Source: Hemicentrotus pulcherrimus (lineage: Eukaryota > Echinodermata > Echinoidea > Camarodonta > Strongylocentrotidae). From it: a stretch of DNA of 31,746 nucleotides. The position numbers and the translations under genes are program-made. Of the stretch, positions 12,338 to 21,396 are shown piece by piece. The stretch lies in assembly GCA_003118195.1 (NCBI GenBank), contig BEXV01001277.1, positions 45,785 through 77,530 on the forward strand. The letters run 5' to 3'. A model generated the notes under the pieces. It was given only the letters and a program-made list of their open reading frames with translations, was not told where the DNA came from and searched no databases. Within the stretch, counting starts at the first letter, position 1, and each line of letters opens with the position of its first letter.

Positions 12338-14168
12338 CCACCTCTGACTATAAGTAGTTAAATTCTTGGTGAGTAATTACAATCGCGGTTAAAATAAAAA
12401 TAGTAATGGACATTGTGTAAATGGATTCGGTAATACGTCAATAATTCTTATCTTGGAAATTTCGATTGCACTGTTCTGCATGTTCACCTTCAGTAATGTT
12501 CAATAGATACTGTTTAAACACTTATTCATTTCAAACAAATCGTATCTTATAAGACACCATGGCGCATAAGATATGTTTATGATTTATACAACACGATTCG
12601 TATTCAACTCATATCATCTCTCCCTACTTTATACGTTGTAGAACCTGAACCCAGCATACCCCAGCAGGTTGCTCCCGAGTGAGTATTTAAACGATTATGT
12701 TCAATTCGTTGGATTCATTGGTGAACATGATTTATTTAGCATTCGTTGTCATTCCATATAATATGTTTCCTTTAATAACTGCAGCAGACTAAGACAGTTG
12801 CAATGCAGCCTCCCACATCAAATATTGGTGCTAGGTTTACATGGAAAGTGGGAACGACTTTGTTATAAATGCTTAGCCCTCGGGTTCGTACAAATTTCAC
12901 GGAGAATTAAGAAAAAGGGATATTGAGGTTTTTATAATGTAGTACCTTGGATATTTCAAACGAAACAAAGATATCTGGGTAAATGACATCCCAGCACAAT
13001 AAGCGTGTACTTTCGGATCTGCACGCCAATGACAATCATGTCAGTAATTCATTCATTATTATAGTGCAATTGCAACATAATATTATTAAGTCTGATTTTT
13101 TGGTAGAAAAACTTGTTCAACAATTTTCAGGAGCAAGTGAAAAATCTTTATGAAAGAATGATAATTCACTTATTCTAGATAAATCATGATATTCTATAAT
13201 CGCTGTGAGGTATACATCCAGTTATTAGGACATAGACACTGCAATGTTGCACTTCGTTTTGTCATTTAGTTCAACAATCTTCGTGTTGAATACTTATGCG
13301 TTGAAACACCATACCATCATTCATTCCCCTTTTGGGATACATAAGCCAACACTTTGAAAAAGGGGGAAATGTGTGTGTCCTCTATTCTTAATATAGGAAA
13401 ATTGCTCATTCGAGTGATTGACGAGTGACAGACATAAGTTTTAAACAATTTTTTATTACCTGTGAAAGTTGTATAGGAATATAGGGAACCGGACCGATCG
13501 TTAAGGGCATCTACTTTATTATAATTGGTTGTTGAAATACTTGTATGTGCCCATTGTAGTTTATTGAGGACAAATTAGTATGCGGGTTGGTAACATATTT
13601 TATTTCTTTCCTTTTCTTTTCCTCCTTTGTCAATTAAAGTCCGTTCTCAACGATATCTTTTGAGGGATGTGGGACAACTCCAGAGGAAGAAATGAAATTG
13701 TTGGAACTATCGGAAGAGATCCCTAATAATATAGTAGTAAAGTTAAGCATGAAATTGGGGTTTTCACACGCTAAGGCAATGCGATATGCTTCGACAAATG
13801 TAAGAGGCGTGGCGGTTGACTCCACGGGCACTCTCCTGATGCTACAGGAGTGGCTGAAGAAAACAAAACCACAGTTGCGAAATGATTCTCTAGAAAAGGC
13901 CCTAGTCGATTGCGATTTGGTAGAAAGTGCCGAATTTTACATTCCAATTACAGAAGTAGTGATAGATACATCTGTACTGGATGATGTGCATGAAGAAGAG
14001 GAATTAGCCGTACCGTCCGGACCCATGCAGCTGGTACAGCATCGTGAGTCATCTGGTTATGTTGGAATGGTCTCCTCCAAACACCACGGGGATTACCGAA
14101 TTAAGAGCGTAACGAAGAGAGATAGTAGGAAACAGTCCGTTAAAAGTCAATTCTCACATACAGAATGA
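2432..14168 (+). CDS. Ankyrin repeat - death - death - ZU5 - UPA - death domain protein (10 coding exons)
   Basis: Predicted intracellular signalling scaffold of 1026 residues. Coding exons are 2432-2559, 5854-6798, 7375-7703, 8125-8394, 9126-9461, 9739-9956, 10703-10837, 12142-12295, 12642-12678 and 13640-14168. Every junction has AG/GT ends and matching phases (2,2,1,1,1,0,0,1,2), and the total of 3081 nt includes a TGA stop. Domains: about ten ankyrin repeats (residues 3-356), death domain 1 (392-463), death domain 2 (473-550), ZU5 (about 572-703), UPA-like (704-840) and death domain 3 (871-949), then an acidic stretch and a Ser/Lys/Arg-rich tail. ZU5-UPA-DD is the shared core of UNC5, PIDD and ankyrins; this order with two extra death domains is unusual. 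No transmembrane segment or signal peptide is seen. The start ATG has A at -3 and G at +4. A splice-acceptor-like sequence 10 bases upstream implies an unlocated 5' UTR exon. Death domains imply homotypic partners in apoptosis or NF-kB-type signalling, but the partners are unknown. Confidence 0.93.
2790..3110. repeat. Probable degenerate interspersed repeat in intron 1
   Basis: The stretch carries phrases I recall from dispersed repeats of marine invertebrate genomes: a TGATGTATAGCGCTC segment and a CTGCCAGGTAACATCACCTGG segment followed by CAATGCTAATGTGG. It differs from the AT-rich intron around it in composition. Family and boundaries are not determinable here, and the recognition is from memory. 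Confidence 0.4.
3458..3497. repeat. Short direct duplication (about 20 bases, two copies)
   Basis: TATAATCATACTAATAATG occurs twice back to back in intron 1, a simple tandem duplication. Confidence 0.8.
3821..3874. repeat. (GA)n microsatellite
   Basis: Long GA dinucleotide run with a few interruptions in intron 1. Confidence 0.95.
4803..5002. repeat. Trinucleotide-rich simple sequence (TAG/ATC type)
   Basis: Imperfect runs of AGT/TAG and ATC/TCG triplets with one undetermined base near 5002. It is low-complexity intron sequence with no gene seen. Confidence 0.6.
5241..5264. repeat. (TC)n microsatellite
   Basis: TC dinucleotide run followed by CCCTCTATCTC in intron 1. Confidence 0.95.
5543..5760 (+). 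mobile_element. tRNA-derived SINE, copy 1 (intron 1)
   Basis: RNA polymerase III-type boxes are visible: an A box TGGTACAGTGG at 5550-5560 and a B box GGTTCGAATCC at 5614-5624, followed by CAGTCAGGCACTAAAG. The downstream body (ACTACAATAATCCA, then GTGTAAGCGGGTACT, then GACCGGGGTAAAATAA) matches in order the body of a second copy at 26697-26863, so this is a dispersed SINE and not a tRNA gene. In this copy about 20 extra bases with a GGTAC palindrome sit between the boxes, spreading them beyond normal tRNA spacing. It lies in the sense orientation inside the ankyrin gene. Confidence 0.8.
5854..6798 (+). CDS. Exon 2: main ankyrin repeat block
   Basis: One 945-nt exon holds most of the ankyrin array. 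Repeat cores are LLKTPLYMAADAG, NGQTPLHRSAYKG, DGSTPLHLAAFLG, SGSTPLNCASDRG, NGLTALHRAARKG, KGRTSLHIAARRG, SGQTPLHHAADKG, AGDTLLHITSKKG and DGNTALDCASDDH, spaced about 33 residues apart. The acceptor is TTTTTCAG and the donor AAG|GTTAGC. Both junctions are phase 2. The ATG at 5822 is intronic: the open frame merely reads back through the acceptor. Ankyrin arrays usually bind protein partners; none can be inferred here. Confidence 0.95.
7375..7703 (+). CDS. Exon 3: acidic linker and death domain 1
   Basis: The exon begins with an acidic linker (DSEDDFLFDSGFEDDE), then a six-helix death-domain pattern at residues 392-463, with W406 in LWELCKELRL and the core W439 in ILKSWSREK. The acceptor is strong (TATTTTTTTCAG). 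The donor AAA|GTACAA is weak, yet it is the only one giving the phase-1 join that keeps exon 4 in frame. If it is not used, the frame stays open for ten more residues to a TAA at 7733-7735. Confidence 0.88.
7803..7808 (+). promoter_or_regulatory. Candidate intronic polyadenylation signal AATAAA
   Basis: A canonical AATAAA lies 68 bases after the TAA (7733-7735) reached by reading through the weak exon 3 donor. Use of it would end the message early and give a 477-residue ankyrin plus death domain 1 protein. The position is seen in the sequence; its use is inference. Confidence 0.4.
7977..8001. repeat. (GTTTT)n run in intron 3
   Basis: Pentanucleotide run of T/G next to a T tract, about 125 bases upstream of the exon 4 acceptor. 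Confidence 0.9.
8125..8394 (+). CDS. Exon 4: death domain 2 (symmetric 1-1 exon)
   Basis: 270 nt encode residues 468-558, almost exactly one death-domain-like fold, with LLKMASKLEYQAKD in the early helices and IELLSKWVEEGG then ELLRALQARHL in the late ones (core W529). The acceptor is GATTTTGCAG and the donor ACTG|GTAAAG, both phase 1, so the exon can be gained or skipped without a frameshift. Similarity to death domain 1 is too low to judge by eye whether it is a duplicate. Confidence 0.88.
9126..9461 (+). CDS. Exon 5: ZU5 domain, main part
   Basis: Residues 559-669 after a phase-1 join. The ZU5 signature is clear: GGDIQLGEGDVQVSLPLGAL, then PPVMCTPSGLTFDEPVKLTL, the beta-sandwich pattern shared by ZO-1, UNC5, PIDD and ankyrins. 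The donor is ACAG|GTCAAT, phase 1. Reading through it gives a TAA at 9479-9481 that overlaps an AATAAA at 9480-9485. Confidence 0.92.
9739..9956 (+). CDS. Exon 6: end of ZU5 with HFS motif, start of UPA
   Basis: Residues 670-742. The segment VVVNVRHFSTFRI ends the ZU5 fold, and H695-F696-S697 is encoded at 9813-9821. In PIDD and UNC5CL a His-Phe-Ser at the corresponding place is an autoproteolysis site, with cleavage before Ser. After it, KPILQVFFYQMYKRNES looks like the first strands of a UPA domain. The acceptor is GTTAACAG (phase 1) and the donor TCG|GTAAGA (phase 0). Confidence 0.9.
10703..10837 (+). CDS. Exon 7: UPA-like region, middle
   Basis: 45 codons (residues 743-787), phase 0 on both sides, from KICEEHEHLNQEF to GTREIKEE. 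The acceptor TATATACAAG is weak in pyrimidines, but the frame and phase fit; the donor is GAG|GTTAGT. The domain call rests on position between ZU5 and the final death domain as much as on sequence. Confidence 0.8.
10940..11770. repeat. GC-richer interspersed repeat around an assembly gap (intron 7)
   Basis: The segment is much richer in CpG than the intron around it. A CGAATGCATAGCGT motif followed by CTAGCGC and GACGA occurs on both sides of the gap (near 10962-10995 and 11642-11675), so the gap may sit within one element or between two copies. A hairpin with arms TGGTTTAGCG (11381-11390) and CGCTAAACCA (11409-11418) is present, and GTGTGACCG occurs near 11622 and 11755. This looks like a non-autonomous DNA transposon or compound repeat; the family is unknown. 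Confidence 0.5.
11004..11187. other. Assembly gap flanked by G and A homopolymers
   Basis: A run of G (about 11004-11023), then 145 undetermined bases (11024-11168), then a run of A (11169-11187). Homopolymer flanks suggest that sequencing failed at low-complexity ends. No coding exon is required here, because exons 7 and 8 join in phase across it. Confidence 0.95.
12142..12295 (+). CDS. Exon 8: UPA-like region, C-terminal part
   Basis: Residues 788-838 plus one base, from IAHTRLRERKSN to TSLFEVRMQ. Alternating hydrophobic strands (TSFELDF, NIRITLFQG, SLFEVRM) fit the end of a UPA beta sandwich. The acceptor is ATTCGTATAG (phase 0) and the donor CAAG|GTAATG (phase 1). Confidence 0.8.
12303..12334. 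repeat. (TA)n microsatellite
   Basis: TA dinucleotide run just downstream of the exon 8 donor. Confidence 0.95.
12642..12678 (+). CDS. Exon 9: 37-nt micro-exon, Pro-rich linker
   Basis: Encodes the proline-rich linker EPEPSIPQQVAPE between UPA and the last death domain. The acceptor is TACGTTGTAG (phase 1) and the donor CCCGA|GTGAGT (phase 2). Its shortness makes it the least certain exon, but without it exons 8 and 10 would not join in phase, which supports it. Confidence 0.72.
13640..14168 (+). CDS. Exon 10: death domain 3, C-terminal tail and stop
   Basis: Residues 851-1026. The death domain spans about 871-949 (LLELSEEIPNNIVVKLSMKL, then LLMLQEWLKKT with core W922, then LEKALVDCDLVE). 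It is followed by a less ordered tail with an acidic patch (DDVHEEEEL) and a basic, serine-rich end (KRDSRKQSVKSQFSHTE). The acceptor CAATTAAAG gives the phase-2 join, and TGA is at 14166-14168. This terminal position matches the death domain of UNC5, PIDD and ankyrins. Confidence 0.9.
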
Positions 14169-14253
14169 AATGACTCACAATATGACGTAGAATGTAATGG
14201 TAAGGTACTGCAGAAGCACCAACCTCTTTCTTGTGATATACAGTACGTTGTGT

Positions 14254-14259
14254 ATTAAA
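14254..14259 (+). terminator. Weak candidate polyadenylation signal ATTAAA
   Basis: ATTAAA lies 86 bases after the ankyrin-gene stop. A canonical AATAAA lies further on at 14927-14932. Either could end the transcript; the sequence does not decide. Confidence 0.35.
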
Positions 14260-14891
14260 TGTTGTTATACCAATGTTTATACATTACACAATATGTGTAT
14301 GCACATTTTTTATTATTTTTGTACTCCTGTTTGAACTTCGTCTATCCGATTTTTCGTTGGGATTCATATTGATTCCATTGTTTCTCAATGCAAACTTTGC
14401 GTATCTTATTCGAGAACATTATGCACTCACTACGCAGTAACAATTATTATGGCTAAAATACCTATTTTTTTTAACCTTTGAAACGAGTCTGCTCATTGAT
14501 AACAAAAGATATGGCCTGGGCTCTTTTCTTCTATATTTCGTACTCTGTATATAGCCTACTTTAATAATTCTCTGCTTTCATGAGAACTAAAAACACATCC
14601 ATTTTCATAAATACCCATTGACGGAACAAGGAAACAAGTCATTATATAGTTGCCTCACCATGTTAAATAAGCATCTATATGATCTCCATGTTTCTATAAT
14701 GCGTTGCCTATTAAAAAAGACAACACTCTTGAGCAGTGTATTAAATTCTTATCGTGTATAAATCCTGCTGCAGTAACATAATAATAATAATAATAATAAC
14801 AGGTTTTCTTCATTTAAAATTCACCATAAACGAGAATGAATCATAATGCCCATTATGTCTCGAAAGTCAATATGATTAACAAACAGTCTTG

Positions 14892-14943
14892 TGTTCATGC
14901 TTTTGTACAAATTATCAAAAGTTGCTAATAAACAGCATGAACA
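14892..14943. repeat. Inverted repeat enclosing AATAAA
   Basis: Perfect 10-base arms TGTTCATGCT (14892-14901) and AGCATGAACA (14934-14943) enclose 32 bases that include AATAAA at 14927-14932. On a + strand transcript this would place a polyadenylation signal in a hairpin loop. Confidence 0.6.
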
Positions 14944-14947
14944 TCGC

Positions 14948-14972
14948 TATATATATATATATATATATATAT
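14948..14972. repeat. (TA)n microsatellite
   Basis: TA dinucleotide run in the intergenic region. Confidence 0.95.
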
Positions 14973-17455
14973 TGCTAAATGCAAATTGTTAATACGGGAC
15001 GAAGCATCCTTCAAATAAGATTGTTCTAGATCATTTAAATATAAAATGGATACAAAGCTTGAGCTGTAGCAATTAATGCTTATATAGGCAAAGAATGTTT
15101 AAAACATAATGCGGTGGGATATAGAATGCATTACCGGAAATGAACGGATGAAGCATATAAAGCACATAATGCGACCTTTGATATTCTTTGATAGCACTTA
15201 TGATTTTAGCTATTTTGTAGATTGTTTGAAGTATGTTTAAGGTCACTTATTGATCAAGCTTACAGAGATTTTCTGAAAATATCAGGGTTGACTTCCCTTT
15301 AATACGATGAGGTCGTTTAGGTATTATCATGTCTATACACGCTATATTACTGTTGGCCATTTCATTCTGGAGTAGTGTTATGTTCTGATACGTTCTCAAT
15401 CATTATACGAGGTTTTCTTGAAACTGGAAAGACTGAGAAAGAGCAGAAGGGTACCTTCTGGAAATAGATCCAATCTTGAAACTTCAATATAATTAGGGTC
15501 TTTTCGATCAATGCAAGACTTTTCTCAAATCAAAATCAAAATATAAATATACATTTGTTTTATTATCGTGGTAGCTTCCTATTCCGTTCACAGGCATTCG
15601 TACATGACGATTGTAGTGAACTGTTTTGGCGAAAACTATAATGTTAGCGATCTGGTTTTATCGTCTCATGAGTTTATAGTATTACTATTGCAATACTGAC
15701 CTAACGTATTTTCAAAGAAAGACTTGTAAACAAAAGTTTGTATCAGTATATCTTCTCATTACTAAAACGTATTCATAGTTTTCCTCGTGCATGTGTGTCG
15801 AGTGGAATTACAACTGATGGCTATGAGTGAACAAGATTTTAAACTGTAACAAAGAATCATACATTATTTTCATCCAAGAAAATAAATTGCTTGATTTTTC
15901 TTCCAGCAGCAAAATAAATGAATGTATAGGATAAGATAAAATCAACTACTGAAAAACAATTTTCGACGGTTATCTAATTAAGTTATAATTTATCTGATTA
16001 ATAATATTTGAACAAATTTAGAAGAAATGACAAATGGGTTCTCACGTAACATATCTGAAAAATATGTAGGGTAAGTACTGTCGAATGTAAAGATGCATTG
16101 TCCACAGTTCTTGATAAGCATATGTTATCAACATATTATTTAGTTACTCTTTGTAATGTTCATCAATATTTGTTTAAGCGGTGTCTAATGCACGATCATT
16201 GATACTGATCGTGAAAATTGTTCATGATCTAGAAGTCAAAAAGAGTAAATCAATTTGAAAGATTTGTTTTTTTCAAATGTATTTGATTCCCCTAAAACCA
16301 CTTTACACTATCCACAACATGCACTCGTATGATATTTTGCAGCTATTTCCGAAGATAAACAAATGAGTATAAACCATATATTGTGATTTTAATGAGTGCA
16401 AGTGATATCAACAACAACGATATTTATAATAAAAATCTTTAAAAAAACAACTACAAAAACGCCCCGCTTTTTACGCAGTTTTAGAATGGCCTAAACTAGC
16501 CTTGGTGAAAACTGGTATATAGATCTGACAGTAGCTCAAAATAAACAACTCTCATGATTAGTACACCAGTGATGGTATATCGTATTTTAGGCTAAATATA
16601 GATAATAACGTTATCAGCTAGATTAGAGTTAAAGTTAAGAAAAGTTTATAAAAAAGGACACGACCTTTAATTTCATCCAGAATATTCCATAAACTATGTG
16701 AACTTTGACTACTTGTACAGTATATCTACTGTATTCGAACTTGCCATTGTATTTTGACGTATAGTAAATTTGACATGTCACAATTCAAATGGAGATCTGT
16801 TTGAGAGCAGTTGAGATGTGAAGCAAAATGTGAAATGATACAGTTTACGGAATGATTATTACGGAACGACTTCTGAAATTCATATAAAAGTATAAAAGTC
16901 ATAAAGTGTAACAAAAGTAATTAAAATGCAGTGTAATAAAAAGATTAAGTAAATGATTTGATATTCCAAGGTGACCTTATAATTCTGTGATAGAAATAGC
17001 TATGCTATGTAGTTTTTTCTATTGTAATTTATGCAAAGTTTATTCATAATTTTTTTTTTTTTTTTATTTCTCTGTAAAATGAATCTGACAAGCCTTAGAT
17101 AGGCATTTAAAAGGATCACATCATTCAATCCCATTTCATTTCCTAATTAATTCATTGTTTTATTAACCATTTTTGTATTATATTGTATATCTGTGTATAC
17201 TAATTTTACCTTATGATTTATTCTATTCGATGCTATCATCAAGACCAATATGAAGATCTGAAATATACGAAATCAAAAGCTACAGAGAAATAATGCATTT
17301 TTTGTCCTATTTTCTAAATCGTAGACAAAGCAGATATGATTTTCAAACTGAGAAAGTGAGCTTATTATCTCCAGTTTAGTTAATAAATGTCTGGTATATA
17401 AAACTAAATCAAAAATATGTTCATTTGTGGAAAACAATTCAATGTGATGTCATTC

Positions 17456-17840
17456 CTATAGGGTTCCCACTGTCATTGAAAAACCTGGAAGTTCAGGAAA
17501 ATTTATGGAAAATGAAGAAAAAAATGTTCCCGAAAGTCTTGGAAAGTCATGAAAATTGATCATGGGCATGGGCCGTGTTTGGCTATGGTAGCCTTCCTGT
17601 TTGGACTGAAAATTGGTATTCATAAGCCGCTTTATGCTGCAACCCATACCATGATGGTACTTTGTCAGGCCATGGAAAAGATAAGGTGGCATTTTGTGGC
17701 GTGCGCCTGTAATCCAGCTAACAAAGGAAATTACAAACTAATCCAGCCGAGGGCTCAGCTCCGAATCTGAGTCACGTCTTTCAGATGGTGACCTTTAAAG
17801 GTCGGTCCCAGACGTAAATAATCTCGTATGATATATTTTT
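17456..17840. repeat. Mixed interspersed repeat (GGGTTCCCACTGTCATTG-type and SINE-like tail)
   Basis: The left part (17459-17560) has a GGGTTCCCACTGTCATTG start and repeated CTGGAA/GTCATGAAAA phrases, typical in my memory of a dispersed element found in many animals. The right part (17690-17840) contains GGCGTGCGCCTGTAATCC and GTCACGTCTTTCAGATGGTGACC followed by AAAGGTCGGTCCCAGACG, which recalls the ends of echinoderm SINE-like repeats. The open frames here are incidental. Family names are not assigned. Confidence 0.5.
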
Positions 17841-19231
17841 TCAATACAAAATTACATTTTTTGTTTTTTATAGTAAACTTGTATAGGCTACCTAAAATCT
17901 GAAATATTCTTGTTCAGAGATAATTTGAAATTATATGCTTTGGACGGTACGGAATGACAAACTATTGAAGTATAATTTCCCAAGCTTACGGAAACAGAAA
18001 AGAAATTTAATTTATTTTTATACCTATATTGTTTACACCTTGTGTATCATTTGGATTTTCTGGAAAACAGGTCATATATTAATCTGATATTTTCTTTCTG
18101 AAAGTTTGTCATATTTGTATGAAATATTGATTTCTAGAATATGATAATCAATTGTGCAAACTTCAACGTTCATGATTGTGAAAATGTCTCAGTTTAGTCA
18201 TATTTTGAAAATTTGATGTCTACGTTTAATTCGTCAACAAATTTGATATTTTCTGACAAATTTAAATGTTAGGGTTTATGTCCTGTTTTGCCTGAATGTG
18301 TAATACCTTTTTAAAAATGCATTTCTATTTGAAACACTTGAATTGAATAAATTGAAGCAATTAAACACTGATGTAAGTGTCCTTCTGTATGTATCATAAA
18401 CGGAAAATAGTAAATTTCAACACGCGGTCGGTTACTTTTTTTCTTATAGCATCTGGGTAGATGGTATTATACACTAAGGAAAAAAACAAAGTGAACACTA
18501 TTTCTAATTTTCAAACAAACATTTAATATAAACTTTTTTTTTCATAGGTCAAAATAAAAACATAAATCAATGTGTGAAAAATTATATAAAGTTGAAATAT
18601 ACCAATGACGCGTGACTTAGCATAGCCAGTTGACTAATGAGACTGAATGATTTTTTAAAAATTGGCCATCTAAAATGTTGAAGGGCATTTCTACTTTGTA
18701 GAGTCAAATTACAACAACGAACAAAAATAATAATCACGAGAAACATGAAAAGAGAGGCACCTTAACCATGCTTGTCATAACCATGCCATCCCGAGACTAC
18801 AATTGATTTCCAGAGCTCAATCCACCATATTATTTCTCATTCTTTGCTTTAATTGTTGAACAAGAATATCTCAAAGATGCAAATGTACATTAAGATTTAA
18901 ATGGCTACTTGCTCTATTTTTTTTGTTGGAATTTCTTAATTAGACCTTCTAAAGGGTAAATCAGTGTTGCCATCCAAGCGTGACACTCCAAAATGTGCTT
19001 TCAATGGATGTTGGTAAAGTATTTATTTTCCTTCAACTGATATATATATATATATATATGTTAATATTTAATTGAGGGTTTATATGAACAATTTGCACAA
19101 TAATAGAGCGTCCACCATCTTGTTCGCTAGTGTAGAAATAAAAAAGAAGTACTTCTAAAAATGTGCAATGTGTATGGGCAGCGTTCCATTTAGGTCTTGC
19201 CCCAAAGTTAACTTATCGAATCATCCCTATA
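17841..19231. other. Intergenic, AT-rich, no gene seen
   Basis: A (TA)n run lies at 19041-19059. Nothing else is supported. Confidence 0.6.
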
Positions 19232-19600
19232 TTAAAGGTAAAGACCAGTTATGGTCATGCGATTGCATTGTTAAAGAAACGTTGTGGAATCGTTAAGAAA
19301 AGGTTGATCATCTAGCATATAAGTATTGGTGTGAACTGCAAGCATCAAAATGATAAGAAATTTGGCCCATTCTTTGTAAAGTTACAAGCACTATACACAG
19401 AAAGATGTATATGGGACTACCCTATATCTCTCACAGTCAAATAGATATAATACCAAATATATCAATTAGTAGGCGGCTTCCCGGCAAATTTTTTATCATC
19501 ATGAATTAGTCAAAACATATTCGTTTGCATGATTGGTAATGAGAGCTCCCATTTCATTTATATAAATTGGGGCATTTTCAATGCTGGTCTTTACCTTTAA
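19232..19600. mobile_element. 369-bp MITE with TTAA ends, intact copy
   Basis: Perfect 17-base terminal inverted repeats: TTAAAGGTAAAGACCAG at 19232-19248 and its reverse complement at 19584-19600. The outermost TTAA on both sides fits a TTAA target-site duplication, as made by piggyBac- and Kolobok-type transposases, which would leave 13-base inverted repeats beginning AGGTAAAG. The interior is AT-rich and non-coding. A diverged relative lies at 24088-24245, so the element is dispersed. Superfamily is inferred from the TTAA only. Confidence 0.85.
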
Positions 19601-20868
19601 GGTAGAATGTCTAGGAATGTTAAAACTGCGGCCCGTGTAAGATGTTGCATATTCACCATGTATTTATCCCCTTCGCCTGTCATCGACCATCTTTCTATGG
19701 AATAGCCAGATTTCATTTCGTCTCATATGGAATCAATTCATATTCATTGCTCAAATAGTGTTTTTTAAATATCTTTTACTTGATTATGGTGATAATTTAT
19801 CAAAAATTATGTATTGAGACATTTCACCATTTTATTCTATCCATGTTCACAACGTATCTCCTACATTCCTTTGTTTTCTCTCTTTCCCTCTCTTATTTAT
19901 ATTTCTTTGAAAAATTCCACATGTTTAAATAACATTAGTTCCAATAATAAGTGCAGACGGATTTGATTTTAGAGATTTAGATATGGTTATATTTTCAACA
20001 CCATTATAGTCATATACATGTAGGGCCTACTATCATAATTCACACAACATAATTCACTACTAGCAGATTGAAAAGTACTATTTGAAAAAAACAATCACAA
20101 ATACAATGTATTGATTTATTAAAAGTCTGCCTATAGATATTCACCCTATCTTGTGACATGTAATTTGCTCCTTATTATGAGGAGTTCAAGCAAATAAGTG
20201 CAACTTAAAAAAAAAAATAATAATTCAGTATTTAAATTTTAATCCAAGTTACGTCTCAACAATAACATCTTCGGTACATTTAAAATATCCAATGTAATCA
20301 TATCATACTCTAAAGGTTCAAAATATAGAAGTTACAGAATGGGATTTCCCTTCTTTTTCTCCCTCTTCCTCTAAACACAGGAAGGGTACAAGTCATATGT
20401 TAAGCAATACATATGATAAGGCTATGAAAAAAGATGAATAAACGAATAGTATCTGGTATTACTGACTATTAATATAAAGGGTCGTTCAAATATCTAAAAT
20501 GGTACATTTTTACTAACGACAGGGTATCAAATACTATACTTCATGCTGTATGCTCTTTGGTAATTACATAATTAAACTGACGGCTCTTAAATGAAAGCTC
20601 TATAATATACATGGACGTGCATCATCTATTTTTATTTGATCACAAAGTAATGAATCAAGCAGAATTTTAAAATCTAATTGATTTATTCACAAACACTCAC
20701 ACCCACACGCAAACACACGTGAACGTAGTTAAAATATATTTGATATGTACCTGCATTATCTTAGTATACATCAATGGGCTAGTCACATTGAAAATAAAAG
20801 AAGTTACATCAAGAGATGAAAGAGTGATGGGAGAGAGATCGGGGGGAAGGGAGCGGGGAGGGGGGCGA

Positions 20869-20935
20869 TGTGTGTGTGTGTGTGTGTGTGTGCGTGTATG
20901 TTTGTGCGTGTGCACGTGCGTGTATGTGTGTGTGT
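20869..20935. repeat. (GT)n microsatellite
   Basis: GT-rich dinucleotide array with interruptions, next to a GA/GGGG-rich stretch (20821-20866). Open frames across it on both strands are low-complexity artefacts. Confidence 0.95.
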
Positions 20936-21375
20936 GAGAGTAGGAAGGGAATTAGGGGAAGAAAAATCCGATCGCCTAATTAAGACAGTTCTAAGTATCT
21001 AAAGCATAATGTACAAGCGGCCATTATTCTACGTTAACATAGAGTGTAAAGGTAAATAAAAGTTAACAATCATATATTTTTTTCTCTCCAAGCAGTGGAG
21101 ATGTTAATTCGCTTCAAATGTATCTCACAAATAACCGTTAAAAGAAAGTTTCGCTAGATGTACGATTGGGTACCTGGGTCACCAAGCATACATTAATGGG
21201 CAATTCAGTCAAAATGAAGCAATATAACATATTTTGTCTTATTCTCAAACTTAAATGTACTCAACTTATTGTAATACGTACATACTTATCAGTATTTTGT
21301 TAGGCCTACTTGTATAATTCATTTGTTCTATCATATATTGTAGTACATAATTTGTGGACATTTGACTGAAAAGAT

Positions 21376-21396
21376 AAATCAAATCAAATCAAATCA
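21376..21396. repeat. (AAATC)n microsatellite
   Basis: Four near-perfect pentanucleotide units. Confidence 0.9.

Larger units (their letters stand above)
14169..17455. other. Intergenic, AT-rich, no gene seen
   Basis: The 3' flank of the ankyrin gene. It holds a (TAA)n run at 14777-14799, an inverted repeat around an AATAAA (14892-14943), a (TA)n run at 14948-14972 and a T tract at 17050-17065. No open frame has recognisable protein similarity and no RNA gene is visible. Confidence 0.6.

Noticed and set aside
12783..12835. Possible extra ankyrin-gene exon after the CTGCAG at 12784
   Set aside because: The phase-2 join from exon 9 fits exon 10 at 13640 and restores the death domain; the alternative shows no domain-like sequence.
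20697..20937. Open frames on both strands across the GT/GA-rich region
   Set aside because: They are low-complexity translations of a dinucleotide array with no protein-like composition.
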